A stretch of 64,000 bases of DNA, taken from positions 168,544,853-168,608,852 of the forward strand of contig NC_134950.1 of assembly GCF_965638725.1 (NCBI RefSeq), in the 5' to 3' direction. Positions within the stretch are counted from its first letter, which is position 1; every line of letters begins with the position of its first letter. A program made the position numbers and the translations under genes. Under the pieces are notes generated by a model. That model was not told the origin of the DNA, did not search any database, and was given only the letters and a program-made list of their open reading frames with translations. Positions 50,801-63,472 of this stretch are shown piece by piece. This stretch comes from Aptenodytes patagonicus. Taxonomy: Eukaryota; Chordata; Aves; Sphenisciformes; Spheniscidae.

Positions 50801-53800
50801 GCTGCGATTGATCACCGGCTCAGGATAAGCAGGTAGATTTCCACTGATAAACAATAACGTTTGTCTTAACGCTCTTTTGTCTTCGAACACCCATTCCTTA
50901 TAGTGGGTGTATATGCATGGGTGAAATCGATGCTTTCTTTCCAAATTAAACCTCTGTGTTTTCAGTGCTGGTAGTAGGTGCCAATTGCTGGACCACAGGA
51001 CTGCTGTTTATTATTAGCAGGATGGGAGTCTCTCTATTCCCTGGTAGGAGTGTGTTTCAGTATCCGTGAAGTTACCCACATTTGAGGAGACTTTAGCGGG
51101 GACACAGGAGAGACACGGGGGTCACAAAAGCGCGACCACCTCTGATGAGAAGAGGTTAGCTTTTCAGCACAGGAAGGGCTGCAGAAGATGCAGCTAGGGA
51201 GAAAACAGCAGGGAAGACCAGTTTAAGCTGGCAGTGTGTACACAGGAGAATAAAACGGCTGTGAGATCAAAGTCTGGACTTTAAAGGAAGTTTGTAACCA
51301 TCAGAGGAGACTGAACAGCCTTTCTGGAGGTCTGCAGGAAGGAGTGTTTTATTGACTTCATGGCAGAGCTTGCCCAGTTTATGAAAGGGTGTGTAGGATG
51401 CAGCTGTGTATTGCAGCACAGGACTGGATCTCATGAGCGGGACTGCCCTTGCAGTCCTCTGCCCTGTTATCCTTTTACCTCCATGCTGAAATAACTAGTA
51501 AAGATGTAAAGTGACGATTGTGATTCAATACAGAAGTGGATTCTTTACCATTAAAATCAAGACTAAGTAGATTGAGACCGGTTTGTTTCACACGGACAAA
51601 TAGCCATTGCATGGGAATGACTTTTCGTGAGGGATTTCTCTCACTTGATTTTAGGTAGCTCTAGCGTGTTCTGGCCAAGTGTAGGCATCTCTTTTAGGAT
51701 GTGGTGAATCATGTTCAGATTGTCTTGCCTGTTGACGAGATCTTCGTTTGCTATGAGGGGATTCTTAGTGAGCAGCTCAGCTGTGTTGGAAATAACCACA
51801 CTTCGCAGATGATGCCTGTCCTGGTGTTCACTGGCTTGGAGGGGATTTGGCCAAATGAGGTGAAGTCCCAATTCCATCATTAGGAGTGATGAATCTGTTT
51901 GTTCACATACAGAATTGCATTTCAGGAAGCTAAACTTTCACTTGGGTATGTGTTAGATGATCTTTCCGATCCTTTGCCCCCCCCCAAAGAGTGCTCACAA
52001 TATAATTTGAGGCATTATTAAAAAAATCTTTTCAAAAACCTGTTACTGTGCAAGTGGCAGGATTCTTCCCTGCTCAGTGCAGGGGATGATGTACAAAACG
52101 CCTCGTCGCAATCTCAGTGCAGACTGCGTTCCTAAAGGACCTAAAACTCAAGTCAGTGAGATGCCTGCACCATTTCTGTGAAGTGAGAGAGAAGACTTTT
52201 TTGCTGGGTTTTGACATGCTGGAAAAGAAGTTTTGGTTATTCCTCCCCTTATCACACAGCTAAGGAGAAAATGCTGCATCACACACAGACGTACCTGGGT
52301 GTTGGACTAGTGAAATTTGTAGTTTTGTTATGTGTGAGATGTTTGTGAATCCACATCCATTAGCTGCGGATGCCTTAATTTCCCACCCTAAGCATGTTTT
52401 AATCCCACTCCATGCTAGTCTAACAGTTGGTCTCCCCGCAAACTTTGCCTTACTTGATATCCATAGATTATTGCAACTACAGCAGCACTGTTGCTGCAGT
52501 TAGGGTGACTCCCTGGGCCTCTTGGCCTTAGTTTTCCTCCTTTAAAATAGAAATATTAATATTTTCCTATCTAGCAGGGGTAAGGTAAGGACAAACAAAT
52601 TGAAAAGTGTCCAGCTCTGTTACGATTGGGACTTATAAAAGTACTGTGGGTAGACAGAGGAATAGGAAATGCAGTATTTTGGCAGCACCCACAATTTGAA
52701 TTCACAGGAAGCTACTATGTGTCTGGGGAGAAACAACACCCCAAAAGAGAAAATACACGTCATCCAGGTTACGTTGCCTCTTCTCTTTCTCCGCCTTTCT
52801 TCTCCCAAATATATCTCTACATAGTATCGTACATCAATCTGCAATGGCTGCGGGTGCAGATTTTTGTGGCTGATGTTTTCCCAGCAGCTGCTTAGGGAGT
52901 TCCTTGGGGATGCTCAAGTTATAGCTGACATATACAAAGCCACATTGCCCTATATGCCAGTGCCGAGCAATGCAGTGCTGTAATGGGTATGCAGAGGCAG
53001 GAGCTAAAGTTCTGACAGTGCTCCAGTGTCCAGAACAGCTGGGACATTTAGCTCAGCAGCATCTCGGTGCAGTTACACCACCAGTGACCCTGCAGCGCTG
53101 CTTTCTGCAAGATCGGTGTACTGTAAGCAACTGGTAGCAGGTCAAGTTCAGGGGTTCAGCTGCACCGTTCAAAGGGTTCCCAGATCATCCGAAATTTTCA
53201 ACAGCCAGTGCCCGTGGGAGTCCTGCCTGGGCAACTGCAGTGTCAGTTCAGCCAAGTCAGTCCCAGGATTTGAACGTGTTCGGTGAGAGCTCTCTCTGCC
53301 ACCCCACTGAGCAAGTGTGATGGGAGGTTTTTGAGAATTGCTTCGCAGAGAGCAGTTTGCACGCTGCCAGCAGCTGCTGCGATATGCCCAGTAGCTGTTT
53401 GGGCTTCTTTCCCTTTCCTTTTGCTCTCTGGCTGTACAGGGCTGCTTCTCTGGTGGCATCTCCCACCACTGCAACGTAAAACAAATAAATAAGGCAATTC
53501 CACAGCCTGGGGTTCTCCAAGGCACTTAGTAGTTTTAGGAGCTTATAATAAATAGAGTTCCTCAGTCCTCTGTAATATTTTGAAAATGCTTACAAACATA
53601 TTTCAAAAGTGAAGAATGCAATCCCAGCCCCACTGAAAACCAGGCTTTTATTCCAAATACTTTTTCAGCCAGGACAGCTGTATGCAATACAGTGACTGCT
53701 TAGCTGATAATTCAGTTAGCAGCAGTAGGGAAGTGCTCTCCCAAGGGTTAGGAGGAGAGGATGGCTGAAGGAGGTTTTGCTTTCCAGACTCACAGATGGT

Positions 53801-54494
53801 GGCAAATCTCTCTCTATGTGAAGTGTGGCTGAGCTCCTAAAGGCTTGCCGCAAGGCAGGTCTCACCACTGCGTTGCCTCTTGCTGACTTCCACTTGCTTT
53901 TTTTCCTGTAATGATCCCCGAGCACAGCGGGGCTTTTTTGGTTTTGTTTTTAAGAAAGCCTCACCTCTCCGTGGCTGCAGCTTACAAACAGTTCAGCTCA
54001 ACCTGAAGCACCCAAATAAAATTAAAAAAAAGTAACCTTTCTTTTCTGTCAAAAAGCCAAGAAAAGCAATCAGGTCTAGGTCGGTTGGCTCAGCTCATTA
54101 TCTGTTTATGCCATTATTGCTAATCAATTCGCTCTGCAATCAGATATCCTTTCAGAGGCAGGAGAGTCATTTAGGAATGGCAGTTGAACGAGGTACTGTG
54201 ACTCGTGTTTGGGTGGGATGAGCAGCTCTGGAGACCATGCCGCTGTGCAGGAAACATGGCATCGTATGGTAAACAGCCTTCACGGAGAGTGGTGGGAATA
54301 TCAGGCGGCGCTTGGGCACGGGAATCCTGGCCCAGTTTTGGAGTTTACTTTAATGGCATGGAAGTTTGAGTATGAGGCAAAATATTCAAGAACAGAGAGG
54401 AGAGCTTTAAACCACAGAAGACTCCTGACACCAGAGCCTCATGACCCGAGCAGGTGGGATGCGGTTTTCTGCATTAACATAGAACCTTGGCTTA
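47856..54494 (+). other. Intron 2, first segment
   Basis: The donor GTATGG is at 47856. I searched for the third exon of this family, which should start with Cys and contain W-D-N...C-W within about 100 bases, and found none. A block at about 50600-50900 has the texture of a conserved enhancer (several ATTGAT, TAATT and GATA cores). No repeat family was recognised elsewhere. Confidence 0.6.
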
Positions 54495-55233
54495 GTATCA
54501 CAAAATCACAGAGGTTGGCAGGGAGCTTCTGATACCACCTAGTCCAAACCGCTGATTAAAGCATGGTCAACCAAATCAGGTTGCTCAGGGCCATGTCCAG
54601 TTGGGTTTTGAATATCTCCAGGGATAGAGAGTCCACAACCTCTCTAGACAACCTGTTCCAGTGTTTAAGTATGTTAACAGGGGGAAAAAAAAAATCTTAT
54701 TTTTAAATGGAATTTCCTGTTTTTCAGTTTGTGCCCATTGCCTCTCTGTTTTCTTTGCTTTCCCCTGAACACCATCGGATATTTATACACATTGGTAAGA
54801 TCCCTCCTGAGCCTTCTCTTCTCTAGGCCGAACAGTCCCAGCTCTCTCAGCCTTTCCTTAGATGTGAGATGCTCCAGTTCCTTAATCCTCTTTGCAGCCC
54901 TTTTGCTGGACTCTCTCCAGTATGTCCATGTCTCTCGTGTACTGGGGAGCCCAGACCTGGACCCAGCACCCCAGATGAGTCTCACCAGTGCTGAGCAGAG
55001 GGGAAGGATCACGTCCTTCAACCTACTGTCAACGCTCCTCCTAATTCAGCCCAGGATCCCATTCACCTTCTTTGTGGCAAGGGCACATTGCTAGCTCATG
55101 TTCAACTTGGTGTCCACCAGGACCTCCAGGTCCTTCTCTGCAAAGCTACTCTCCAGCTCGTATGGGTGCATGGCATTATTGCTTCCCAAGTGTAGGACTT
55201 TGCATTTCCCTTTGTTGAACTTCCGTCGCTACA
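54495..55233 (-). mobile_element. CR1 LINE fragment, older subfamily
   Basis: A - orientation CR1 of about 740 bp. The low-coordinate end holds a worn tail ('tatcacaaaatcacagagg') and 3' UTR; the - strand frame at 55021-54674 encodes '[21 protein letters not shown]' and neighbouring motifs. It has more stops and indels than the copy at 44765-45652. It ends upstream at 'ctttgttgaacttc', within the reverse-transcriptase C-terminal region. Confidence 0.9.
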
Positions 55234-58200
55234 GTTTTTCAGGACTTTTTTTCTTTTTCTTCAAAAGGGAAGACTTTGGCTTGATTTGGTTCCTAAATAC
55301 TTGCAGAAGTGTAAGTGAAATGAGCTCAGAACTTCACAGCTGGAGGCTGTCAGCATCTCACAGAGCCAGACCTGCATTTTGTCTGTCTGTTCCCCACAGT
55401 TCAGTAGCGTGGAGATAGCTGAGATTATTTTCTAAGTGTCAGTGAAAATTGCCAATAGCCATCAAGGAACTGCTACAGCCAAGCTGCTTCTGATACCTCG
55501 AGTACTTCAGCACTGCAGTTTATATTTGCAATCTAGACCTGTCTGTCTTGCAAGCAGGATTTGAAACCCAATCAAAAAGTCAGAAAAGTGGAAAACGTGA
55601 AAGAAAATAGTGCCAATCCCCTTCCCAATGCCTGTTCACATCTGCTTAACTTGTACATGCTTCACATTTGTTATGGGCAATAGAGCTGAGTCCTGCAAGC
55701 TCATCATCAGCATTGTCGCATGCAAAGAAATCCAGGTGGGAAATGGCCCATGTTGTTTAAAAACTGAATATTGCTTTTGCTGTTCCACAAGCCTAGAGTG
55801 GAGGCTGGCTTGAAAAGCCAAATTTAGAGCTTGGGGTTCTTTGTCAGTCTCCCTTGAAGAAGTCAAGCCGTGTTTGATGGGAGAAGAAGCAGTGAACATA
55901 CGGAAATTAAAAGTCAAGCTGGAAAAACGTTAATGAAGTTTAAATTAGCAGTCTGTTTATTCATCACCATCTGTTTATAGTGCAGTAAGATAAGAAATAA
56001 TTAATAGTTCCTTGCTTGCAAAAGTTCAAGTGAATTCTCACCTTCCAGTTGCATAAGACCTCCTGCAATAGATGATGTGTCGGATGGATTTGTATGACAG
56101 TCCAGTTATCAGCAGCTCTCCAGGTGCTCCATCGCTAGAGTAGGCACTACGTGGCTGATGGCAGCTCAAGCGCTCGAGGTAGTGCACGTGGCAGGGCGGA
56201 GATGGTGGATGGACCACTCACCCCAGGCTGGGGAGATGCTGCATATTCTGGCTGCGTCAGGGTGGTGGTACTACCCTGAGACCTGCCAAGTGCTCATGTG
56301 GGTGCTCCTTACACCTTCACATACATGAGGATGGATGGTTTTGTTAGCAAAAAGCCACTGTTTTAAACTCAGTAGTGGAGGGAGCATTCAGATGAGCCAC
56401 TGAACTGGTAGATTTGAAGGGTGGTAGCTTCCAGGGGAAATATACATCCTGGCAGACATCTGAGGGGGTCTCTGGGTAATAATGTAAGGTGGCACTGGTG
56501 CAGCCAGAGGAGAGACCTGTCCCCAGGCTGAGAAGCTCTGCAGAGAGGCTTTGCTTGCAGGGGAAGCAGGCAGGTTTGTCCCTGTGCTTCAGAGCAGTCA
56601 AAGAAAAAAGTCAAGAAAAGTCAAGAAAAATAGTCAGACCCCCTTGGACGGGGGTTGACTCTTGTGAGCCCTTAGCCACACATCAAAGTTCTTAATGGAT
56701 GCTCTTGGATAATCAGTGAGGCCTCCAGTTGTCATTTCAGAATTGTGTAGGGCTATCATAAGTCTTGTACCATATCCACCAGCCCCTCCAAAAATCTCAT
56801 ATGTCCTGGGACACCAGGAATGGCATTAAATGACTACTGCTGGTCCGCTAAATCAAGCCCTGAGGATCTAGTCAAGATATTCAATGAAGCCTGGAGAACA
56901 ATTTAGTTCAGTCTAAACTAGATCCCTACATTTGATCTTAATGATCTCTTTAAAGGCAAAGGGACCTGCAGGACTTCTTTCCATGTTGTCTTTCCTTAGT
57001 TTTTCATTTACTGCACCTTATTACTCTGGTCTAGGTGATACAAAGGGCCTCTTGGTTTCAGTCTTGCTCTGACCAGCAACATCGGGCAACTTCCAGATAT
57101 GACATCTCTATTCCTGGACAATGTGGCCTCTCCTATAACAGCAGAAAATTCAGCCATGTGACATCAAGACCTTAAACCCCAGACTCTCATTTATCTTCTT
57201 TAGAGGATCAGTACCAGAGTCAAGGTGCCTTTTATTTAACAGAATTTTTTCTTCCAGTTATTGGACAGTGGCCATGATACTCAGTTGGGACAGGCCACTG
57301 CATGGTACCTCCAAATGGTCTTCCTTCATTAATGCTTTCCTCATCTGCTCTGGGACTCTTCCCAGCCACCAACGCTTCATGCTGCAGCTCTTACAGAGGT
57401 GGAGCCTGCACTCTGGAAATTCAAAAGAAAGAAATCTGCCCTGTATTTTTCAGAGGATAACCTTCCCTTGACCACGCTAGGAAAGATGGCATCTGAAACA
57501 TGAGAAGGAAGCACATGTTGCCATGGTGGTAAACCCAGCTTCAACCCTTAGATGTAAGCAGCCCCCCGACTTTTGTATTGGCTGCTTTGATCCAGTCTGA
57601 AGCTGATGGCCATTCTTCCAGGCCATGAGTCTTTTTCTGAGGAAATACTACCCAAAGGTGTTTTCCCTACAAAGCTGTTATTTGGCTGTCCATCCTTGCT
57701 TGGTAACCCACTGCTCAAGGAGGGTGCACCTCTCCACTGAGGACTGCTAATTCCCAGTTGAATAGTAGCACCTCCTCAGTTGCTTGTCGCTGTCTGAGCC
57801 TACCCTATCATCTGAAGTCCAGACACCTACCAGCGACAGGATGAAATTCAAACACAGATCTACACAGCACTTCATCATTCTTCCCTGTAGAGCTAAGAGT
57901 TGATTTTTGCCTTGACCTCACTTTTCTACAGACACAATCACAAGATAGGACGTTACAACATCTGTTTTCTGCCTTAATATGCTACGGGGGTGGAGGCTTT
58001 GCTTTTGTTTTGCCTGTTGCTGACATGTCCTGGCTGCAAGGTTTCTAACGAACAGCAGTGTTTATTTGACTTGGGTACAGCTGTCTTGTGGCTTGTGGGG
58101 ATTAACAGCTACTTAGTGGACGTAAGTCTTGTACTGAAAAAAAGGCATTTTAGTTTGGAGAATGTGTAACCTTTTTACATGCCATCAGACTTTTTGGTTA

Positions 58201-59573
58201 CCCTTTTTTTTTTTAGCAAGGGGTAATATATAGATGCACGCAGCCTTAGCTATGCAAACGTTATAGAAATAAGGAGAAAATGCCATTGCTACAGAGCAAT
58301 GGAAAGCAAATGTAAAGCATTTTCAAAGCTCTGGATAATTGCTCAGATGAAATCCATCTATGCAGAGCTTTTGTTTCTGACAACGGCTTGTATTTGTCCC
58401 CCTCACACCCCATCAGATTTCTAGTTAAGAAATCTCCCCTTCCTGATCTTCTTTATTTTTCTTTTCTGGCTGACTGTATCAGGGCACTTTCATGATGGTA
58501 TCTACCCTTTTTACATAGGAAAGTACTTTGGAAAACATTGCATATGCCATAAGTGATGTCAAACTCCTGTTACAATATATGGCTGAGGTCCGAAACCTGC
58601 TGCAGCTGGTGGAGATTTTTCCACTGGTTTTACTATGCACTGGACTTTCTGTAATCTAGGTGCCTTTATTTCTTGATATCCAGGCCTTTTAACATAGGAA
58701 AGTGAAACTGTGGAGGACATGAGGAGCTGAGGTCAGACGTACCACGGTTTACACCCACCAGGCCTAAGTAGGGTTTCTATTATGGAAAGCTTTTAAATGA
58801 TCGGTGTCTCACAAATTTAACTTTTCTTTTTTCTTGCCTTCTAACCATTAAATATGCCTCCATGTGAAACCAAAGCTTTCTAGTCCTTCTTGTCCCTTCC
58901 TACAGAGCTAAGGTACAGGGCTCCCACACAACCTTTCCTGCTTCTGCAGATGCCCCTCAATATTTATGAGCGAGAAGCACATTTCCAGTACAAACTCCAG
59001 CACATTTAACAATCAAGAGCTAGATCATGAAGATTTTACGTGATGAAGCTCTCTCCAGCTTTGCGTAGAGCCAGCAGTATCTTTCTAGTAGCAGGACAGG
59101 CAGTCTTTTTTTTAGTGGAGTAGTGGAGTGTCATATCTTAGCCCAATATTTACCATGAAGGAGAGCATTGGCTGAAAATCTCCATTGCAAAGCATATCAT
59201 TTGGTCTTGAAGGTACAGGGTGATACTTTAAAGTAGCAACAGGGTAAGATTCCTCTTAATCATGCCATAATTGCTATAGGACCTCTCCACAGCTTATTCC
59301 AGACTGGTGAGCCGTGAGCACATTGCCAAGGGGGGCTGTCACTTGCCTGATGGCCTTCAAAGAGCAAGTCAAGCTGAGTGTGTGCACTTCATTAGAGTGC
59401 CATACTTACCTGGCAGGGGAGACACCATGATCAGGCAGGTGGTTTTCTCAGGGCGAGGCTCATCCCCTGCACTCCGGGTGTGCTGACCCCTGCGATTTCC
59501 CCAAATGCGGGAAACTCAACTGCATAATTTGTGGCAGTTGGGAACTGCATTCGCGCTCTCCCCTGTTTAATAT
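55234..59573 (+). other. Intron 2, segment between CR1 and third LTR
   Basis: This segment is non-coding. No gene, repeat family or RNA gene was recognised. A short tandem 'aagtcaagaa' unit occurs near 56608-56628. Confidence 0.5.
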
Positions 59574-59953
59574 TGTCCTGGTTTCGGCAGGGATAGAGTT
59601 AATTTCCTTCCTAGTAGCTGGTACAGAGCTGTGTTTTGGATTTAGGATGAGAACAAAGTTGATAACGCACCCATGTTTTAGTTGTTGCTAGGTAATGCTT
59701 ACACTAGCCAAGGACTTTTCAGCTTCCCATGCTCTACCGACTGAGCAGGCTGGAGGTGCACAAGAAGCTGGGAGGGGGCACAGCCAGGACAGCTGACCCC
59801 AACTGGCCACAGGGACATTCCATACCATGGGACGTCATGCTCAGTACAGAAACTGGGGAAAGCTGGCCGGGGGGGCCGCTGCTCGGGGACTGGCTGGGCA
59901 TCGGTCGGCGGGTGGTGAGCAATTGCACTGTGCATCACTTGCTTTGTGTATTA

Positions 59954-60008
<55 letters not shown>

Positions 60009-60156
60009 TTATTTCAAGTATTAAACTGTTTTTATCTCAACCCACGAGTTTTTCTCACTTGTGCTCTTCCAATTCTCTCCCCCATCCCACCAGGTGGGGG
60101 GGAGTGAGCGAGCGGCTGCGTGGTGCTCAGTTGCCGACTGAGGTTAAACCATGACA
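59574..60156 (+). mobile_element. Solo LTR, copy 3 (related avian ERVL-like subtype)
   Basis: This 583-bp LTR starts TGTCCTGG and ends CCATGACA. Its first 270 and last 150 bases match copies 1 and 2, but the middle is different, so it belongs to another subtype of the same family. The sides (AATAT before, AGTGG after) are not a matching duplication. The TATA box seen in the other copies is altered (TACAGAAA near 59845) and the CRE reads GGACGTCA (59830-59837). An ATT microsatellite fills 59953-60008, and ATTAAA follows at 60020-60025. No internal viral sequence is attached. Confidence 0.92.
59953..60008. repeat. (ATT)n microsatellite inside LTR copy 3
   Basis: About eighteen uninterrupted ATT/TTA triplets within the 3' half of the LTR, a likely length-polymorphic site. 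Confidence 0.97.
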
Positions 60157-61989
60157 AGTGGCCTGGTCTCCTGAGCTCTCATCTTGATGAGAGCTGCCAT
60201 ATACATTGAAGCAAGTCAAGGAGTTCATGTAGATTGGGCTAAATGTTGGAAAGTTGAGGAAGTCTCCTGACTCTCACAGCACTTGAACCATCAGTGAGAG
60301 CTGCTGCACTCATGTCCTGTCCTTGCTTGGCTGGTTTTATTAGGAAGCCCCACAAAATCTCTAATGCTTTCCTCCTTACAACATCCCTGTGTCTTTCTGG
60401 TAGGCAAGACAGTGAGGTACAGAGGAGCTACAGCCTGGGTGAGTCCCATTTTTGATCTTACATTATGAGGGTAGTCACTCTTGCCTCCCTAACAGTCAAA
60501 AAATAATTGCTAGAGGTTAAGCCTAGTCATCTTCACTATGAATTGCGGTCTGGAGGTGCCAACATGAGAAAAGCCATATAGGAAGGGTAGGTACCTAAAT
60601 TCAATGCCTGGTTCTCTATAAATCCAGTTCTCTACAACTTCTGGAAAGGGAATTTGAGAGGGCAATGAGGAAGCCCTGGAATAATCCTTTAAGCATGCTC
60701 TGTGTCAGAGAACTAGAGAACTGTCTCTTGTTTAGATGCTGGTGAGGAGATAAGTTATGTTTTTGGCAACCCACTTTATAAATCTTGGCATCTTTTATTT
60801 CAGTTTACATGTTCTGGAATTAGGCAGAAGGGCTTAGCTCACAAATTTGATTTATAAAAAGAGTGATCTGGAGGGATGAAAAAAAGTCAAGTGTTTATTT
60901 AGTTTGTTGTTTAAAGAAAGGCTGAAAGATTAGAAACATTTTTTTTTTAACTTGTTTCCTAGTTGATGTTGATTAAAAAACTCACAGGATTTTCATGCTT
61001 AAAAGTAATCCTCCAGAAATAGTCTCTGGTGATTTCTTTCACGCTGTTTAGAATGACTCGGTCTGGGGGCTTAAGGTGAGGCTTCCTTCATATTTCTTTG
61101 AGTCAAATTTCTGCAAACATTTAGGAAGAAAGATAGCTTTTAACATTTCCTGTTGAGTGCTTGGACAGCTTCTGCTGGAAGCCACTGCGGAAGTGCAAAC
61201 CAGTTTTTATAGCAAGTAACGGTGTTCTTGTTACGCTCCAGCTTGTACACAGAGTGGGAAAAATGAAATCAGTATCTCTGTCTTGCCACAGATATCGAGG
61301 CAAAGTCCAAGGTAAACTCTTCTCACTTTCCCTCAATCCGGGGATCCTTTTTGCTTTCTGTGATTGCCCAAGTCCATTTTCTGCTGAATTTGGCCTGCAA
61401 ATCCCTGACTGAGGGATGAATGAAGGAGCATCGGTGCGCCACAAAGAGCACGTCGGTGGCGGGAAGGAAATGCTACAGTGTCAGGGTTTTGCATGCCCTG
61501 GCAGGATTGTGGTTTTCCTTCAGCTAAGTGGTTTCTCTGTCACATCCTGCCTACAGTGCTGGCGTGATAGCAGGCAGCGCGACAGGCAAAAAATATCCAA
61601 ATTAAATGCAAAGCCAAGGAAAAGTTGAAAGGGGAGCTCTGAGGGGACGGGTTTGCTTCAGAGCAGACTGTCAGTGTTGATAAAAATAAAAAGGTGATGA
61701 GATGGAGCTGGGGGAGGAGAGATGCCCGCAGGATGCTTGAGTGTATGAGCGGGGCTGGGGAGGAGGAGGGCACGGCAGTGAATACGGGAGGGAAGGGGTT
61801 GAATATTGCAGGGAAGGGTGGGAGGATCCATTTAGTGAAACCTTGGATCCAAGCTAGCCCCGGTCAAACCCATTCTGTCACTGAAAAATAAAGTAAAACC
61901 TCATTCTGCAAGTCCAGGGCAGGGCAGGATGGGGTAGAATTAAAACCACAAAAGATAGAAGGGAGAAATGATAGGGAACCGCTTCCATG
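60157..61989 (+). other. Intron 2, segment after LTR copy 3
   Basis: A near-perfect inverted repeat (10-bp arms, two-base spacer) lies at 60174-60195. The rest is unique non-coding sequence without recognised features. Confidence 0.5.
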
Positions 61990-62335
61990 CTAGAAGCAAC
62001 TAAATAGACCAGGACACTTCAGCTTGGAAAAGAGATGCCTGAGGAGGGATATGAAAGAGGATTTTATGTTTTTTCTCCCCAGGGAAAGGGATATTGTGGT
62101 TAGGTTATGAATATTTCTGTCTTTGTAAAAGAACTAGGCAATTCCTAATGAAACCAGCAATGAGCAGGTTCAAAGTGAATTCAGAAAAGGATGTATTTTT
62201 TTCTTTCAGTGGACGCTTAAACTGTGCAACTCCTTGGCCCAGGAGGTTGTGAATTTAAAAAATTTCCTTGGGTTCAGAAGCAAAATCAAACTGCATTTAA
62301 TTTAAAAGACTTATGGAAGAAAAAGAATCTAAGGT
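61990..62335 (+). mobile_element. Ancient amniote-type CR1/L3 fragment
   Basis: Blocks occur in the order of ancient CR1/L3 LINEs: 'gaccaggacacttcagcttg', 'gaaaagagatgcctgaggag', 'ggatatgaaagagg', 'aagaactaggcaattcctaa', then 'aactccttggcccaggaggt' and 'tgggttcagaagc'. These correspond to the [10 protein letters not shown]...LFSL...WNxLP region of the protein, with no frame left open. The divergence suggests an insertion older than the avian-specific CR1 copies. Confidence 0.72.
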
Positions 62336-63238
62336 TATTTGTTATTATTACATACAACTTTGAAGATTTAAGTAGAAGATTATCCCTGATTCAGGAAGTG
62401 TCTGCTCATTGGGGTCTGGGGCAGTAGTAGTAACCCAAGGCTCATGATGGGTTTTCCTAGCCGCTACTGGGACTGAATTCAGGCTGCCTGTCTGGAACCG
62501 AGTTAGTAGATTGTTGCAGGGACCATCTTTGGGGGTCTGTTTTCTTCAGTCAGGCAAAAGCTTAGTGCTCAACTGGGACCAGAAGGTTGGTGCAATGATA
62601 ATTGGTTGTAATGAGACCAGAGTGGGCAAACCAGGGGTGAGCACCTAGGCTGCACTTCTGCATGAGCTTGTCTGTGGGAGAATAAATGTCACCCAATAGC
62701 TATTTACAGTCCTAATTCCAGAGAGGTTGGAAACTGCCTGTTGATATCAAATTGGAGTGAAAATGAGTTTCCATTGCAAGCACACCAGCCTGTGATGGTA
62801 CCCAGTGATATCTGATATCTTGGCTTACTCAAGCTGCACCTTTGCCTTGCTGTTATCTAACGGTGGGTAATGAGAGGGATGCAGAGATCCCGAGATACCC
62901 CAGGCATCAAATGGTTACCTTTGCATCTGAACATGGATTCAAAGAGCAAAAGTCTTGTGTGTGAATGTCTGTCAGAAGAGACCAGGGGTGACCCCATTCA
63001 TTAGGGAGAATTTGGTGCGGATGAAAGATGTGCTGAAAGGGGTTTTTTTCTGAATTGGGAATTCACCTGGGTTAAGTGAGTGCGTGGCACCAGCCTACTG
63101 CCATTCATTTCTTTCCTGATCCAAACCTAGTCACATCTGAGAGCCGTGCCAGAGCTCTGCAAGTCATGTTTATTCATGAAGGAAAGTTATTCTCTGCTGC
63201 TTCCTAGATAAGCTTTGACCGTATATGACTCAAATAAA
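62336..63238 (+). other. Intron 2, unique segment
   Basis: Non-coding sequence with no recognised features. Its first part may be the worn 3' end of the preceding CR1. Confidence 0.45.
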
Positions 63239-63472
63239 TCATAGAATCATAGAATCATAGAATCATTGAGGTTGGAAAAGACCTCTAAGATCATCGAGTC
63301 CAACCATCAACCCAACACCACCATGCCCACTAAACCATGTCCCTAAGTGCCTCATCTACTCGTCTTTTAAATACCTCCAGGGATGGGGACTCCACCACTT
63401 CCCTGGGCAGCCTCTTCCAATGTTTAACCACTCTTTCAGTAAAGACATTTTTCCTTACATCCAATCTAAACC
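63239..63472 (-). mobile_element. CR1 LINE 3' end
   Basis: A - orientation CR1 with a clear tail of three reverse-complement units (AATCATAG) at 63239-63266, the 3' UTR ('attgaggttggaaaagacct') and the last codons on the - strand ('[20 protein letters not shown]', then [17 protein letters not shown]). The coding end is undisrupted, which suggests a fairly recent insertion. Truncated 5' at about 63472. Confidence 0.95.
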
